Shown: positions 20,084-29,396, numbered from the stretch's first letter. The stretch is DNA of 31,354 nucleotides from CAJBLF01 sp964560855 (GCA_964560855.1 CAZLLU010000007.1:1-31354), one strand, 5' to 3'. Program-made: numbers and translations. The notes: generated from the sequence alone by a model not told the origin.

Positions 20084-20108
20084 AATATTAAAATATTAAA
20101 ATATATAT
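20047..20108 (+). repeat. short tandem repeat overlapping the engB end
   Basis: Units of TAAAATGATGAAATGA, then AAAATATT, with period about 8. The same AAATGATA/AAATGATG units fill 31297-31354. The repeat provides the last codons and stop of engB. Confidence 0.8.
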
Positions 20109-20137
20109 CCTTATTTATGCTATAAGATTTTTATTTG

Positions 20138-21919
20138 ATGCTTTATCTCAAAGTCACACAACTCACCAAGTCATATACGTCAAAAGTCCTTGTTGATCAT
20201 GCAGACTTCACTATTTCCAGATGACAAAAAATCGCTTTGGTTGCAAAAAACGGTGCGGGAAAATCTACACTGCTCAAATTGTTGATGAAAGAAATAGACC
20301 TTAGCGATGGTATAATTGAACGAAGAGAATGAATCCGTATCTGATATCTTTCACAGGAAACTCGTCTTGATGATGGGCTGACTGTCCGTGAATTCCTTTT
20401 TGATTTTGATGTTTTGCAATATTGGGAGCAGGAAGTGGAGCTCAATATCGCTATCAATAAACTTCGCATCAAACCTTTTTTAGATCAAACCATATGATCC
20501 TTGTCAGGGTGAGAAAAAAAACGTGTTGCGTTGACCAAAACATTGATGGGGGATCCTGAAATGTTGATTCTCGATGAACCGACCAATCATCTGGATCTGG
20601 ATATGATCGAGCGACTTGAACGATATCTCAAAAGCCACCACATCACCTTACTTATGGTGACTCACGATAGGTATTTTCTCGAAAGGGTATGCACTCATAT
20701 CTTTGAACTTCATAGAGGGAAAATCATCGTATTCCCTGGAAATTATTCCTATTATCTTGAACATAAATCTATCCGTGAAGAAAATGAAAAGATAGAAGTC
20801 CACAAAATCAAACAACTCTATAGAAAAGAATTGAACTGGATCAAAAGAGCACCGAGCGGTAGGCAGACAAAATCCAATTCTAGATCAGCGAGATTCGATG
20901 CTATTAACGAACGTTATGATGAATTGAAAGATGTTGTGTTGAATGATCAGGCAAAACTTACTTTGTCTATGGAAAAAAGACAATTGTGAGGGAAAATCCT
21001 AAAGATCAAACATATCAAAAAATCTTTTTGAGATAAAAAAATTCTAAATGATTTTTCGCATGAATTCAGACATAATGAACGTATCGGGATCATCGGAAAA
21101 AATGGAGTAGGGAAGTCTACGTTTGTTCGTATGATCCTAGGCGAGGAGCCGTTGGATTCTTGATATATCCAAACAGGAGAAACGGTGGTGTTCGGCTATT
21201 ATCAGCAGAAAGAAGTCCATTTCCCTGATGATAAGAGAGTTTCTGATGTCGTACATGATCGTGCGTTGCTTGAGCAATTTCTTTTTCCACCGAAACAGCA
21301 GCATGTATTTGCAGAACATCTCAGTGGTGGAGAAAAAAGGAGGTTGCATATGCTGACTATCTTGCAGCATCGTCCTAACTTCCTCATTCTCGATGAACCG
21401 ACCAATGATTTAGACTTGGTCACTATTGGGGTTCTTGAAGATTTTCTGATGACATATAAAGGCTGTCTGATTATCATCTCTCATGATAGATTTTTTATGG
21501 ACAAGATCACGGATCACTTATTTATCTTCGATGGTAATGGTGTCGTCAAGGATTATCGAGGTACCTATTCAGAATATAAAAATATGGAAGGATTGAAAGA
21601 GGGAAAGGTGGAAGGATTGAAACCTGCCCGTCCGGCAGGCGGGGATGAAAATATGGAAAAATTGAAAGATGATACTGAGGTCGACCATGATGCATATCCT
21701 GAAAAAAAGAAGTTGTCATATATGGAAAAACGTGAATTGGAACAGCTTACCAAAGATATCGTTGCTTTGGAAAAAGAGAGGGATGAAATCAATCGTATCT
21801 TCGATCAAAAAGATGTTCCTTATGATGATATCAAGGTGCTCTCTGAGGCATTATGAGTCATTCTTCGTCAGCTTGAGCAGAAAGAATATAGATGGTTTGA
21901 ATTGAGTTCTAGAGAATAA
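20138..21919 (+). CDS. ABC-F family ATPase, second type
   Basis: Twin-ATPase ABC-F protein, 593 aa, distinct from the one at 17747. Domain 1: KNGAGKSTLLKLL, SLSGGEKKRVALTKTL, LILDEPTNHLDLD. The linker (about 245-310) carries the basic stretch RAPSGRQTKSNSRSARF, like the PtIM region of Uup-like proteins. Domain 2: GKNGVGKSTFVRM, HLSGGEKRRLHML, LILDEPTNDLDLV. A C-terminal coiled coil (about 480-593, YMEKRELEQLTKDIVALEKERDEI) resembles the Uup C-terminal domain. TGA codons at ISRGQK, RREGIRIGY, TIGSLSGGE, LGGKIL, SFGDKK, LDSGYI and EALGVI read as Gly. The stretch PARPAGG near residue 497 is encoded by a GC-rich palindrome (21623-21643). The gene lies 54 bases after engB. Confidence 0.93.
21623..21643 (+). 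repeat. GC-rich palindrome inside ABC-F gene
   Basis: CCTGCC-CGTC-CGGCAGG within otherwise AT-rich DNA, followed by CGGGG. It stays in frame and encodes PARPAGG between the second ATPase domain and the C-terminal coiled coil, a site tolerant of insertion. Confidence 0.7.
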
Positions 21920-22050
21920 CAGTAAAAATTTTGCCGTTTGTCTGTGATTGCTAAAGTACTAGTAAACATCTTATATTCTTAGCTTGTGTTGTATTGTAGT
22001 TGTGAATGAATAAAAGCTCTATACCTCGTTTTTATCGATATTTTTCTATT

Positions 22051-23139
22051 ATGTTGTTCTCTTTTAAACAGAAATCTCAAGACTTTATTGTTGAAGAAAA
22101 ACTTCCCTTCAAATTATCTGGAAAAGGTGATGCTTTTTTTGTCTATTTTGAAAAAAGGAATTTGACGACGATGGATATTATTGATTTTCTTTGTAAGGAG
22201 CTGAATATTTCTAGACTATCGCTTTGATTTGCAGGGCTTAAAGACAAAGACGCTATAACGAGACAGCGAGTGAGTATCTATAAGAGTACATTGAAAAAAA
22301 TCTGATGAGAACATATTTTTCTGGATACCTTAGCTCAAAAGACAAAAATAATTTCAACTGATCGACATGACGCACCAATCGGTATGACGAATGAAATACA
22401 TAATATGTTTACCATTAGATTGAGAGCCTTAAAAAAATTAAGTCAAATAGAAAAAAAATGTACAGAAGAGCGTATTTCTACTTTATTTGTCCAGGGATTC
22501 CCTAATTTTTTCGGTAGTCAAAGGTTTTGAATCAACTACAAAAATGTAAAACTAGGAAGAGAACTGTTGGATTGAACATTGAAACTCAAAGATAGATTTG
22601 AAGCTAAATTTAAACTTCAAGCCTATGCAAGTTGGCTTTTTAACCAATATCTTGATTTAAGAATAAAAAAAAGATTGGAGCTCTTGGATGGCGAAATAGT
22701 TGAAATTGATGATGTATCGTGAAAAAAAATCTTGTGATGGTATGATGCTAGGAAAAAAAGTATTCAAACATTTAAAGATAATCATTCTGATAAAGATTTC
22801 TTTCATTATCCTTCTAATCTTTGAAAAGTTATTCCTTTAACTCCTGATCTGAAGATATTTATTACAGGTCCGGTATTGTGATTTGACCTTTTATTGCCTT
22901 CCATAGAAAGTCAGGCTGGACAAAAAGAAAAACATCTTTTTGAGAGCTATTGATTACATCTCACTAAGCTGAAATTGTATAAAAGCACCAATATATTTGG
23001 TATCAGAAGAAGGATGCGAACACGGCCACAAAAAGCTACTTATCGTTTCGATGGTGATGATGTAGTCATCCAATTTACCTTAGATTCTGGTGTCTATGCA
23101 AGTGTTTTGATCGATAAGCTTTTAAAGAGTATTAATTAG
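22051..23139 (+). CDS. truD: tRNA pseudouridine(13) synthase
   Basis: Makes pseudouridine at position 13 of tRNA-Glu in other bacteria. The 362-aa protein has the TruD N-terminal segment FKQKSQDFIVEEKLPFKLSG, the catalytic AGLKDKDAITRQ with Asp at about residue 65, the PNFFGSQRFG motif, and the C-terminal DSGVYASVLIDKLLK. Numerous TGA codons read as Gly, including LGFAGLKDKD and QRFGINYKN, both invariant in the family, so the standard code would wrongly leave only the first 59 residues. ATG 22051 gives the family-like N-terminus; an upstream in-frame ATG at 22006 would add 15 residues. The stop is TAG. It is convergent with the 23205-23990 gene. Confidence 0.95.
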
Positions 23140-23204
23140 ACTCTGACGTATCTGACCAATGTGTGCATTTGCATGTATACCTGAAAAACAACCAAGAGTA
23201 TCTT

Positions 23205-23990
23205 CTATCTATTAAGGTTATATATCGCATTGTAGGCAAATCGTCCATCTATTTCTTTGAATGTCCGATTTTCTTTTGCTGTCTGTATCCCCACTCCGTC
23301 TTCATATGGCTCTATTCATGTGATGTTTTTGATGTCTATTTTCACCATAGTATCCGTGTTGGTAAAATATATGTGTTTTCCGCTGATAGATAACATACCT
23401 TTACCCATATGTTTCATTCATTTTTTTGCTGCTGGCATCTCTTCAAACGTTGTTGTAGTAAATCATTCTTTTGCCTTATTCTCCACAGATGGTTTCCCTC
23501 TGTATGCTTGTGCGTCTTTGAATGATCGTATAATGTATTCATTTTTTTCTATACTTAGATCGTTATCTGTCTTGTAAAAATGTTTGGGCAATGCTTTTTT
23601 CTCTGCGAGATTTTTGATGATAAGTATTTTCATGAACTCTTCAAAAAGTCCATTTTCGTTAAGCACTGCTTTCTTGATGTGGAGTCTATCCTTGAATTCA
23701 ATCAGCTTTTTTTCTTCTTCTTTTGTGAGGATTCCATCATAGAGAAATTGTTGTACTGCGATATTGTATTTTTCTAGATAGATATCGTTCAGCTCTTCTT
23801 CTGTAATATAGTCCTTTTTTTTCAAAATCTCTATCTCTTTTCAAATTTTTTTGAAATCTCCTGTGGTGACAAAGGTTTTTTCAATCATCTCTTTGATAGC
23901 TTCGATAGCGCTGTTGTGGACTTCTTTACACTCTTTGTGGCTATTCCTAAAAAGTCATACTCTTTGTTTACAATAAATACATGTTCCCAT
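23205..23990 (-). CDS. zinc-ribbon protein, unknown function
   Basis: The 261-aa protein opens with MGTCIYCKQRVGLFRNSHKECKE, a CxxC...HxxC zinc site. A helical middle part (about 30-175, with EEELNDIYLEKYN and GILTKEEEKKLIEF) follows, and then a C-terminal beta-rich part (about 190-261; MLSISGKHIYFTN, MVKIDIKNITGIEPYEDGVGIQTA, FKEIDGRFAYNAIYNL) that looks like a PH-like/SHOCT-associated fold in phage and CPR proteins. I cannot name the family or role. TGA at four sites (CKQRVGLF, KKIGKE, KEGFTTT, ITGIEP) is read as Gly. It has an excellent promoter at 24026-24053 and a 28-base leader. Convergent with truD. Confidence 0.7.
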
Positions 23991-24025
23991 TTTTTTTTGT
24001 TTATGATAATAAAATGCTTTTATAT

Positions 24026-24053
24026 ATTATAAATACTTTTTTATATTTGTCAA
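24026..24053 (-). promoter_or_regulatory. promoter of the zinc-ribbon gene
   Basis: TTGACA (24048-24053), 16-base spacer, TATAAT (24026-24031) on the minus strand: both consensus hexamers. The region just upstream (AATTGCAGCAATTA) resembles the one upstream of the promoter at 29621-29648 (AATTACAGCGATTA), suggesting a shared upstream element. Confidence 0.85.
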
Positions 24054-24094
24054 ATTTTGTTATAATTGCTGCAATTAGGGGTAGATTCTATTTT

Positions 24095-24172
24095 AAATCC
24101 GCACAGTAAGTTTTAAGAACTTCTATAGAAGTAAGGTAGTTATGTCTTTTTTTATTTTTACTGTGCGGATTT
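24095..24172. repeat. inverted repeat with long loop
   Basis: Perfect 15-bp arms AAATCCGCACAGTAA (24095-24109) and TTACTGTGCGGATTT (24158-24172), with 48 bases between. An inner palindrome ACTTCTATAGAAGT lies in the loop. It sits between the divergent zinc-ribbon and YCF48 genes. Confidence 0.85.
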
Positions 24173-24197
24173 GGTTTCGATTCTACATATATAACTA

Positions 24198-24227
24198 TTG
24201 ATATTTTACATCAAAAACATATATTAT
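24198..24227 (+). promoter_or_regulatory. possible promoter of YCF48-repeat gene
   Basis: TTGATA (24198-24203), 18-base spacer, TATTAT (24222-24227). Confidence 0.45.
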
Positions 24228-24273
24228 ACATAATAAAAACAAAATTATTAATTAAAATAATGCGATATTTAAC

Positions 24274-25497
24274 ATGAAATACACAAACACATGTCCTAGC
24301 TCGTGGACTTTAATCTCAGTAGCTTCGTTATTTTTGACATTAAAAAAAGTAATTTTAGTAATGTTTATGCTTTTTGGAGCTATTAATCTTTCTATGGCTC
24401 AATGGACACAATTAACTCCCGATGTTATAGAATGGTTTCGGGGAGTAGATTTTATTAATGCTGATACTGGTTTTATTGTTAGTGATAGTGGTAAAATTTT
24501 AAAAACTACTAATGGTGGAATCAGTTGGCAAGAAAAAAATTCCCCAACAACAAAAAAATTAAAAAAAATTCAGATTATCAACGAAAAATTTGCTTATATT
24601 GTTGGTGATAGTGCAATTCTAAAAACCACCGATGGTGGAGAGACGTGGCGTAATATAATTCCACAACATGATTATTTTATTCGTTCAGATTACTCTTGTG
24701 ATGGATTGTATTTTATTAATGAAAATGTTGGATATGTTTACGCTTCTTACTTTGTTTTAAAAACTATTGATGGTGGAAATAGTTGGACTGTGAAAGATGT
24801 GGGCATGGGATCTGTTTTTGGCAATGCAATTTATTTCGTTGATGAAAATATCGGTTTTATTGTTTCATCTCATGGTAAAATTTTAAAAACCACTAATGGT
24901 GGAACCAGTTGGCAAGAAAAAAATTCAACGGTTTCTACTTTATTGGTTGATGTATTTTTTCCTTCTGATTCTATTGGCTATATTTGTGGAAATGAAGGAA
25001 CTATTCTAAAAACCACCGATGGTGGAGAGACATGGCTTAATATAAATTCAGTCTTTCTTTATTCTTTAATTAGTATTTATTTCATTGATGAAAATAATGG
25101 CTATATTTCTGGTGGAAATCAAATAGCAAAAACTACTGATGGTGGTGTATCTTGGTCTTTTTGTCCTGCATTTGCTTGGATATATGATATTGTTTTTGTA
25201 AATAATGATATTGGATATGCAGTTAGTAATGGAGGTTTAGTAAAAACAACTAATGGCGGAATTTGCAGTGATTTAATTGCTGAAGATATTAATCTCTATC
25301 CTAATCCTGCAAAAGATTTAGTAACTATCGAAACAAGTGAATCTGTTGTTAATGTCCAATGTTACAATGTCAGTGGACAATTGCTTTTAGAAACACATGA
25401 CAAGGTCTTGAATCTCAATGATCTTTCGCAAGGTACTTATCTTATCAAAGTAAGTACCGATAAAAATTTTTTTATAAAAAAACTAATACTACAATAA
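24274..25497 (+). CDS. YCF48-repeat secreted protein with T9SS-type sorting tail
   Basis: The 407-aa protein has a signal-like segment ending MAQW (residues about 24-45) and seven repeats of the YCF48/BNR-like motif (GKILKTTNGGISWQ, AILKTTDGGETW, FVLKTIDGGNSW, GTILKTTDGGETW and others), expected to form a beta-propeller. The C-terminal 75 residues read NLYPNPAKDLVTIE, CYNVSGQLLLE, LNDLSQGTYLIKV, FFIKKLILQ, the classic Por/type IX secretion A-type sorting domain of Bacteroidota. It has no UGA codon in 407 codons although it is Gly-rich. A T9SS is not known from CPR bacteria, so the tail probably has no sorting function here. ATG at 24274 or the later ATGs at 24361/24367 could be the start. Followed by a strong terminator. 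Confidence 0.9.
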   Translation: MKYTNTCPSSWTLISVASLFLTLKKVILVMFMLFGAINLSMAQWTQLTPDVIEWFRGVDFINADTGFIVSDSGKILKTTNGGISWQEKNSPTTKKLKKIQIINEKFAYIVGDSAILKTTDGGETWRNIIPQHDYFIRSDYSCDGLYFINENVGYVYASYFVLKTIDGGNSWTVKDVGMGSVFGNAIYFVDENIGFIVSSHGKILKTTNGGTSWQEKNSTVSTLLVDVFFPSDSIGYICGNEGTILKTTDGGETWLNINSVFLYSLISIYFIDENNGYISGGNQIAKTTDGGVSWSFCPAFAWIYDIVFVNNDIGYAVSNGGLVKTTNGGICSDLIAEDINLYPNPAKDLVTIETSESVVNVQCYNVSGQLLLETHDKVLNLNDLSQGTYLIKVSTDKNFFIKKLILQ

Positions 25498-25514
25498 AAT
25501 TATTTATTGTTGTA

Positions 25515-25550
25515 AAATCCTGTGGTGTATTCTTATCACAGGATTTTTTT
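25515..25550 (+). terminator. terminator after YCF48-repeat gene
   Basis: Stem AAATCCTGTG/CACAGGATTT with a 12-base loop, then TTTT. It begins 18 bases after the stop. Confidence 0.88.
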
Positions 25551-25682
25551 AATATTTCATAGATTGGTTTCGTAGAGTTTATATATACATAATAATACTA
25601 GAAGTTCTTTTCTGAACATTATTCCTGTTGTAAATATGAAATTAAAGTATGGATAAATAATAATACAAAACTATAGATAAAC

Positions 25683-25712
25683 AAAAAAGGCTTACCTTAA
25701 CGGCAAAACCTT
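25683..25712 (-). terminator. possible tmRNA terminator
   Basis: Minus-strand AAGG..CCTT hairpin with inner pairing, followed by TTTTTTG, 35 bases past the CCA end of ssrA. Confidence 0.45.
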
Positions 25713-25746
25713 GATTGGAATCATTATTTTCTTGAAAAATCTCATC

Positions 25747-26123
25747 TGGTGGAGGTGATGGGAATTGAACCCATGTCTAAAAGGCATATATACTAACTTC
25801 TACCACAATAGTCTATTAACTATCCAGAAATTTTAACGTTATTATGTCAGGATACGTTAGCCAGTAAACAGGCGTAGGTTTTTACCATAACAACGGTGCT
25901 CGCCGAAGCGAACGAGGTACCTGCTTAGTCACCCAAAGCGTAGCAGGAGTCGGACAATGGGTTGGTACGTCCACTAGGCTACAGCGTAGCTAGGAACGAG
26001 AGCGAAAGCTCTGTTTAATGTTTTAGCATTTTTTGAGTGAACGATTATTTAATCTCGGTACGTTCGTCGAATTGTGGCCATCAATACATATGGAGTCCTT
26101 CTATCAAATCCAGAGGCACCCCC
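25747..26123 (-). ncRNA. ssrA: transfer-messenger RNA
   Basis: One-piece tmRNA of about 377 bases that frees stalled ribosomes and adds a degradation tag. The 5' end GGGGGTGCC pairs with the 3' CACCTCC-ACCA; the third pair is G-U, the alanine identity signal. The T-loop is GGGTTCAATTCCC, and CCA is encoded at the 3' end. The tag frame runs from GCT at 26025-26027 to TAG at 25974-25976 and reads AKTLNRAFALVPSYAVA, 17 residues, ending in the hydrophobic AVA that ClpXP-like proteases recognise. The tag has no UGA, so it is unaffected by the code change. A repeat copy lies upstream at 26133. Confidence 0.93.
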
Positions 26124-26132
26124 AAAACTTAA

Positions 26133-26222
26133 TGAACAATTAATAATTAATAATGAATAATGTTGGAATTTGCTTCTTTATGGATTATAGTGGTTTTACA
26201 ATAGTCCATAGTAAGATACATC
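26133..26222. repeat. dispersed stem-loop repeat, copy 3
   Basis: AATTAATAATTAATAATG units, then TTGGAATTTGCT, then the hairpin TATGGATTATAGT / ACAATAGTCCATA and GTAAGATACATC. Its layout matches 11789-11872. The rest of 26223-26380 shows nothing further. Confidence 0.75.
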
Positions 26223-26381
26223 ATCCGTTTTCCCTCATTTGAGAGTAAGCCATTATTAGTTTTTCGTTATTCATTGGAATGAATATAGCTATTTCCTTCA
26301 AAAAATCAATGAAATCCCTTCCTATAAAATGTGGGATATTCCCTTTGTAGAAGGGACAAAAAGGGAGCATAAATGAAAAAA

Positions 26382-26408
26382 TAAAAAACGCCGGATTGCT
26401 CCGACGTT
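26382..26408 (-). terminator. terminator of the DUF5684-like gene
   Basis: Minus-strand stem AACGTCGGA/TCCGGCGTT with GCAA loop (one G-U pair), followed by TTTTTATTTTTTC. Confidence 0.9.
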
Positions 26409-26429
26409 CTTTCAGCTTTATGCTAGCAA

Positions 26430-27053
26430 TTATTTTTTCTTGGTGAGTGTCTTTACTTTTTTTACTACTTTCTTTGCTGGCGCTTTCTTAACTACTTTCT
26501 TGACTGCTTTTTTGGCTGGTGCTTTAGCAGCAGTTTTAGTTGCAGGCTTTGCTATAGTTTTAGTTACGGGTTTAGCTATAGGTTTAGCTATAGGCATTGC
26601 AACTGGTTTAGCGATAGTTTTTTTGTTGAGATATTTGGAATCGTCGAATGCGAGGATAGGTATGAATACGAATTTTATAAATCGAATACCAAGTCCAAAT
26701 GCCCAATGTTTTCAGAAATTCTTTGCAATCTTGAAATAATTGATGATCATAACAACTGCAAGTAATGGTGGGAAGAGAAGCGATAATGCTCGTCGTCCTG
26801 ACATACCTCAGAGTTTGAGCATCAATACGATGTTGTAAATAGGTATCAAGATTCCCCGTCCTGGAAGTCCTGCTTTTTTGAATAATCTCCATCGAGAGAT
26901 AATCATAAATACCATGATAGCTAACCAGATAATAATCCATATTATTGCCATTGAACCGATGAAGGCTCCAAGTGTTCCAGCCATTGCTTCCATCATGTCT
27001 GGACTGATGTTACCCGTCATTGCTGCTCATTCGAGCTCAAAAGAAAAATTCAT
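26430..27053 (-). CDS. DUF5684-like membrane protein with H1-like tail
   Basis: The 207-aa protein has a hydrophobic helix (about 30-50, SMAIIWIIIWLAIMVFMIIS), then KKAGLPGRGILIPIYNIVLMLKL, a helix (ALSLLFPPLLAVVMIINYFKIAK), and a GKHWAFGLGIRFIKFVFIPILAF segment, which match the DUF5684/signal-peptidase-associated membrane family. The last about 60 residues are a Lys/Ala/Pro/Thr tail (AKPIAKPVTKT, KKAPAKKVVKK, LTKKK) that recalls histone H1 and could be cytoplasmic and bind nucleic acid; that is inference. TGA codons read as Gly at LEGAAM, KLGGM and NFGKH. Start ATG 27053 (MNFSFELEGAAMTG). The stop is TAA 26430, with a terminator just beyond. Divergent from mscL. Confidence 0.8.
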
Positions 27054-27211
27054 TATATTTTGTTAAATAATAAAATAAACGCATTCAATGTAGACAAATC
27101 CTGTAATATTTCAATAGTTCTTATGCTAAAAATCTATCGAAAAATACCTGTTGATTTTTTTGTTTTGTAATATACAACTATATCTGATTTTTATATTTTC
27201 ATTAGTTTGTC

Positions 27212-27505
27212 ATGATAAAAGAATTTATGGCATTCCTTTCTCAATACAATGTCGTAGGTATTGCTGTCTGATTGCTTATAGCGACAAAAGTTTGAAATTT
27301 AGTAAAGTGATTGATAGAAGACCTTGTCACTCCTATGATCCTCAATCCTATCCTCAAGAGACTCAGAGTAAAAAATATAGAAGAGCTTTCATATAAAGGT
27401 ATTTTGTATGGTAAAGTGATGTCTACGTTGATAGATTTTCTTCTTACTGCTTTCTTGGTATTCTTGTTCGTAAAATATGCACACATATCTATGGTTGTAA
27501 AATAA
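27212..27505 (+). CDS. mscL: large-conductance mechanosensitive channel-like protein
   Basis: Membrane channel that opens under osmotic down-shock. The 97-aa protein starts MIKEFMAFLSQYNVVGIAVGLLIATKVG, where FLSQYNVVGIAVG matches the MscL N-terminal helix and TM1. Then LVKGLIEDLVTPMI follows, a loop, and TM2 (TLIDFLLTAFLVFLFVKYA). Three TGA codons give Gly in TM1 (AVGLLIA, KVGNLV, KGLIED), each where MscL has Gly or a small residue. It is shorter than the usual 130-150 aa; the periplasmic loop is short and the C-terminal helix is missing. The standard code would give only a C-terminal fragment. Convergent with dnaG. Confidence 0.85.
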
Positions 27506-27537
27506 AAAAAACGGTTTCGCTTTTTTACGAAACCGTT
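27503..27537 (-). terminator. terminator between mscL and dnaG
   Basis: Stem AACGGTTTCG/CGAAACCGTT. On the minus strand it is followed by TTTTTTTTATTTT, so it mainly ends dnaG transcripts, and the plus side is weaker. Confidence 0.88.
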
Positions 27538-27559
27538 GTATAGAATTATTTTTTTGTAC

Positions 27560-29266
27560 TTATATTTTCTTGGCTAGATTGAGTATATGTTGTTTTGTCT
27601 CACTGGATATGGATGTATTCTTGGTGATTCTTTTGATATATTCTTGCAGCACCGGCATGATGATTTGTTTGACGCTCTGATATTTTTTGTCTTCCTCATT
27701 ATTTACCAATTCCTTGTCTCGCCATAATTGCAATTCAAGCAACGTTTTCTGCTCACCGGGATCGTTGGCTGCTTTGGTTATCATGGTATCTGGGAGTGTT
27801 GTGAGTATAGTGTTTACGAGTTCGGAGATTCGTGTCCGTTTTTCTTGTGTCTCTATAAATTGTTTGATGAACTCCTGATAAAAGAGCGCTGCGACGAGCA
27901 TTTCCCTATCTATCTGATATTTCGCTTCTTGATTTTTTCTTGCTATCTGTTGAAGGATATATTTCCCTCCATTTTTTGCAAATTGCCTATATTGCGCTTC
28001 CATGATATTTTCTCTTATTCACAGATTCTCTCATAATAATTGGATATAATGATCTTGCATTGTGTTGTTGCTGATGTTCATGATGAGTTCAAACATGATG
28101 TTCAATATTTTTTGTTTATCGATGGGAGAAGTCAGATCAAATTTTTTCTTCATATTTTTGAAGATAACCGAAAATCCATCCTGACTTTTTTCTCGTTTTT
28201 CATCGAATTTCTTTTTTCCTTCTGCCGTATTCGCGAGCTCATCGATATCTTTGAATCCTTCTGGAAGCGTAATTATTTTTGGGAAAATGCTGTTTTGATA
28301 TGCTAAGGTAAGCGCTCTTATGCTTGCTTCTTGTCCTGCTTCATCACTATCAAACAAAAGGAATAGATTCTCCGTATATCTTTTGATGAGTTTGAGATGT
28401 TCTGGAGTGAGTGCTGTCCCGCAGGTTGCTACTCCGAGATGATATCCTAATCTCGCTAATCAGATGACATCCATCTGACCTTCAACGATGAAGAGTGTAT
28501 CATGTTCTTTGATCTGTTGTTTTGCTCGATTGAGTCCGTAAAGCAGTTGTGATTTTTGGAATGCTTTATGCTCGGCACTATTGAGATATTTCGGTTTGTC
28601 ATTTGGATCGACGATCCTCGCACTGAATCCGACGATGTTGTTCATCGTGTCGTAGATCGGAAACGTGATTCTATGTCTGAAAAAAGAGTAGATATCTCCT
28701 CAGGTCTGCGACTTCTTTGCTAGTGAAGCATCGATGAGATCTTGATCGCTAAATCCTTTGCTTTTCAATTCCTGGATGAGCGCATAATGAGAATCAGGAG
28801 CGTAGCCGATTCAAAATTCATGTATCGTTTTTTCATCCAATTTTCTATTTTCAATAAGATACTTTTTTGCTGAGGGATTTTTCTCTAGTTGATCTAGGAA
28901 AAACTTCTGTGCTAGTTTATGGATGCGTTTGATTTTTTCTTTTTCGTCTTGTCGATCGTCATGTTTTTTTGGGTCGATCTGATATTTTGCGAGATCTATA
29001 TTCGCTTGTTTTGCTAATTCTTTTGCAGCATCTCGGAAATCTATTCTCTCTATCTCTTGCACGAAGGTGATAACATTTCCGCCTTTGCCGCAGCCGAAAC
29101 ATTTGAAAATCTGCTTGCTCGGAGAGACCATAAATGATGGAGTCTTTTCGTTATGAAATGGGCAGCAAGCAGTAAAATTCGCCCCTGCTCTTTTGAGAGG
29201 AACGTATCTATTGATCACGTCGATAATATCGACGGAGGAGAGAATATCTTCACTTAATTTGCTCAG
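27560..29266 (-). CDS. dnaG: DNA primase; start uncertain
   Basis: RNA primer synthesis at the replication fork. About 568 aa: the zinc-binding CHC2 domain CCPFHNEKTPSF...FKCFGCGKGG near residue 40, the RNAP-like catalytic part, Toprim EGQMDVIGLARLGY and LLFDSDEAGQEAS, then a helical C-terminal domain that would bind the helicase. Segments split by TGA at 28808, 28457, 28028 and others join in one frame as Gly. The N-terminus SKLSEDILSSVDIIDVINRYVPLKRAG is standard, but no ATG, GTG or TTG is in frame before it; the nearest candidate is CTG at 29264-29266, with ATC/ATA codons upstream. The boundary should be treated as open. Convergent with mscL. Confidence 0.9.
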
Positions 29267-29288
29267 CTGTTCGATGTAAGGTATAAAT

Positions 29289-29317
29289 AGTATAATAGTA
29301 GGATAGAAATTTGTCCT
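29289..29317 (-). promoter_or_regulatory. possible dnaG promoter
   Basis: AGGACA (29312-29317), 17-base spacer, TATACT (29289-29294). The transcript would start near 29282, about 16 bases before the CTG candidate start. Confidence 0.5.
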
Positions 29318-29396
29318 CCAAAAACAACCATTTATTTGGCGTTTCGCTAGGATTTACTTCTCGTGCTGATTTGATACTGGCGAAAATGGTTTTGAG

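Noticed and set aside
26440..26739. Plus-strand hydrophobic Ala/Val-rich frame of 99 aa
   Set aside because: It is the complement of the Lys/Ala tail of the membrane protein at 26430-27053; the repeat composition explains it.
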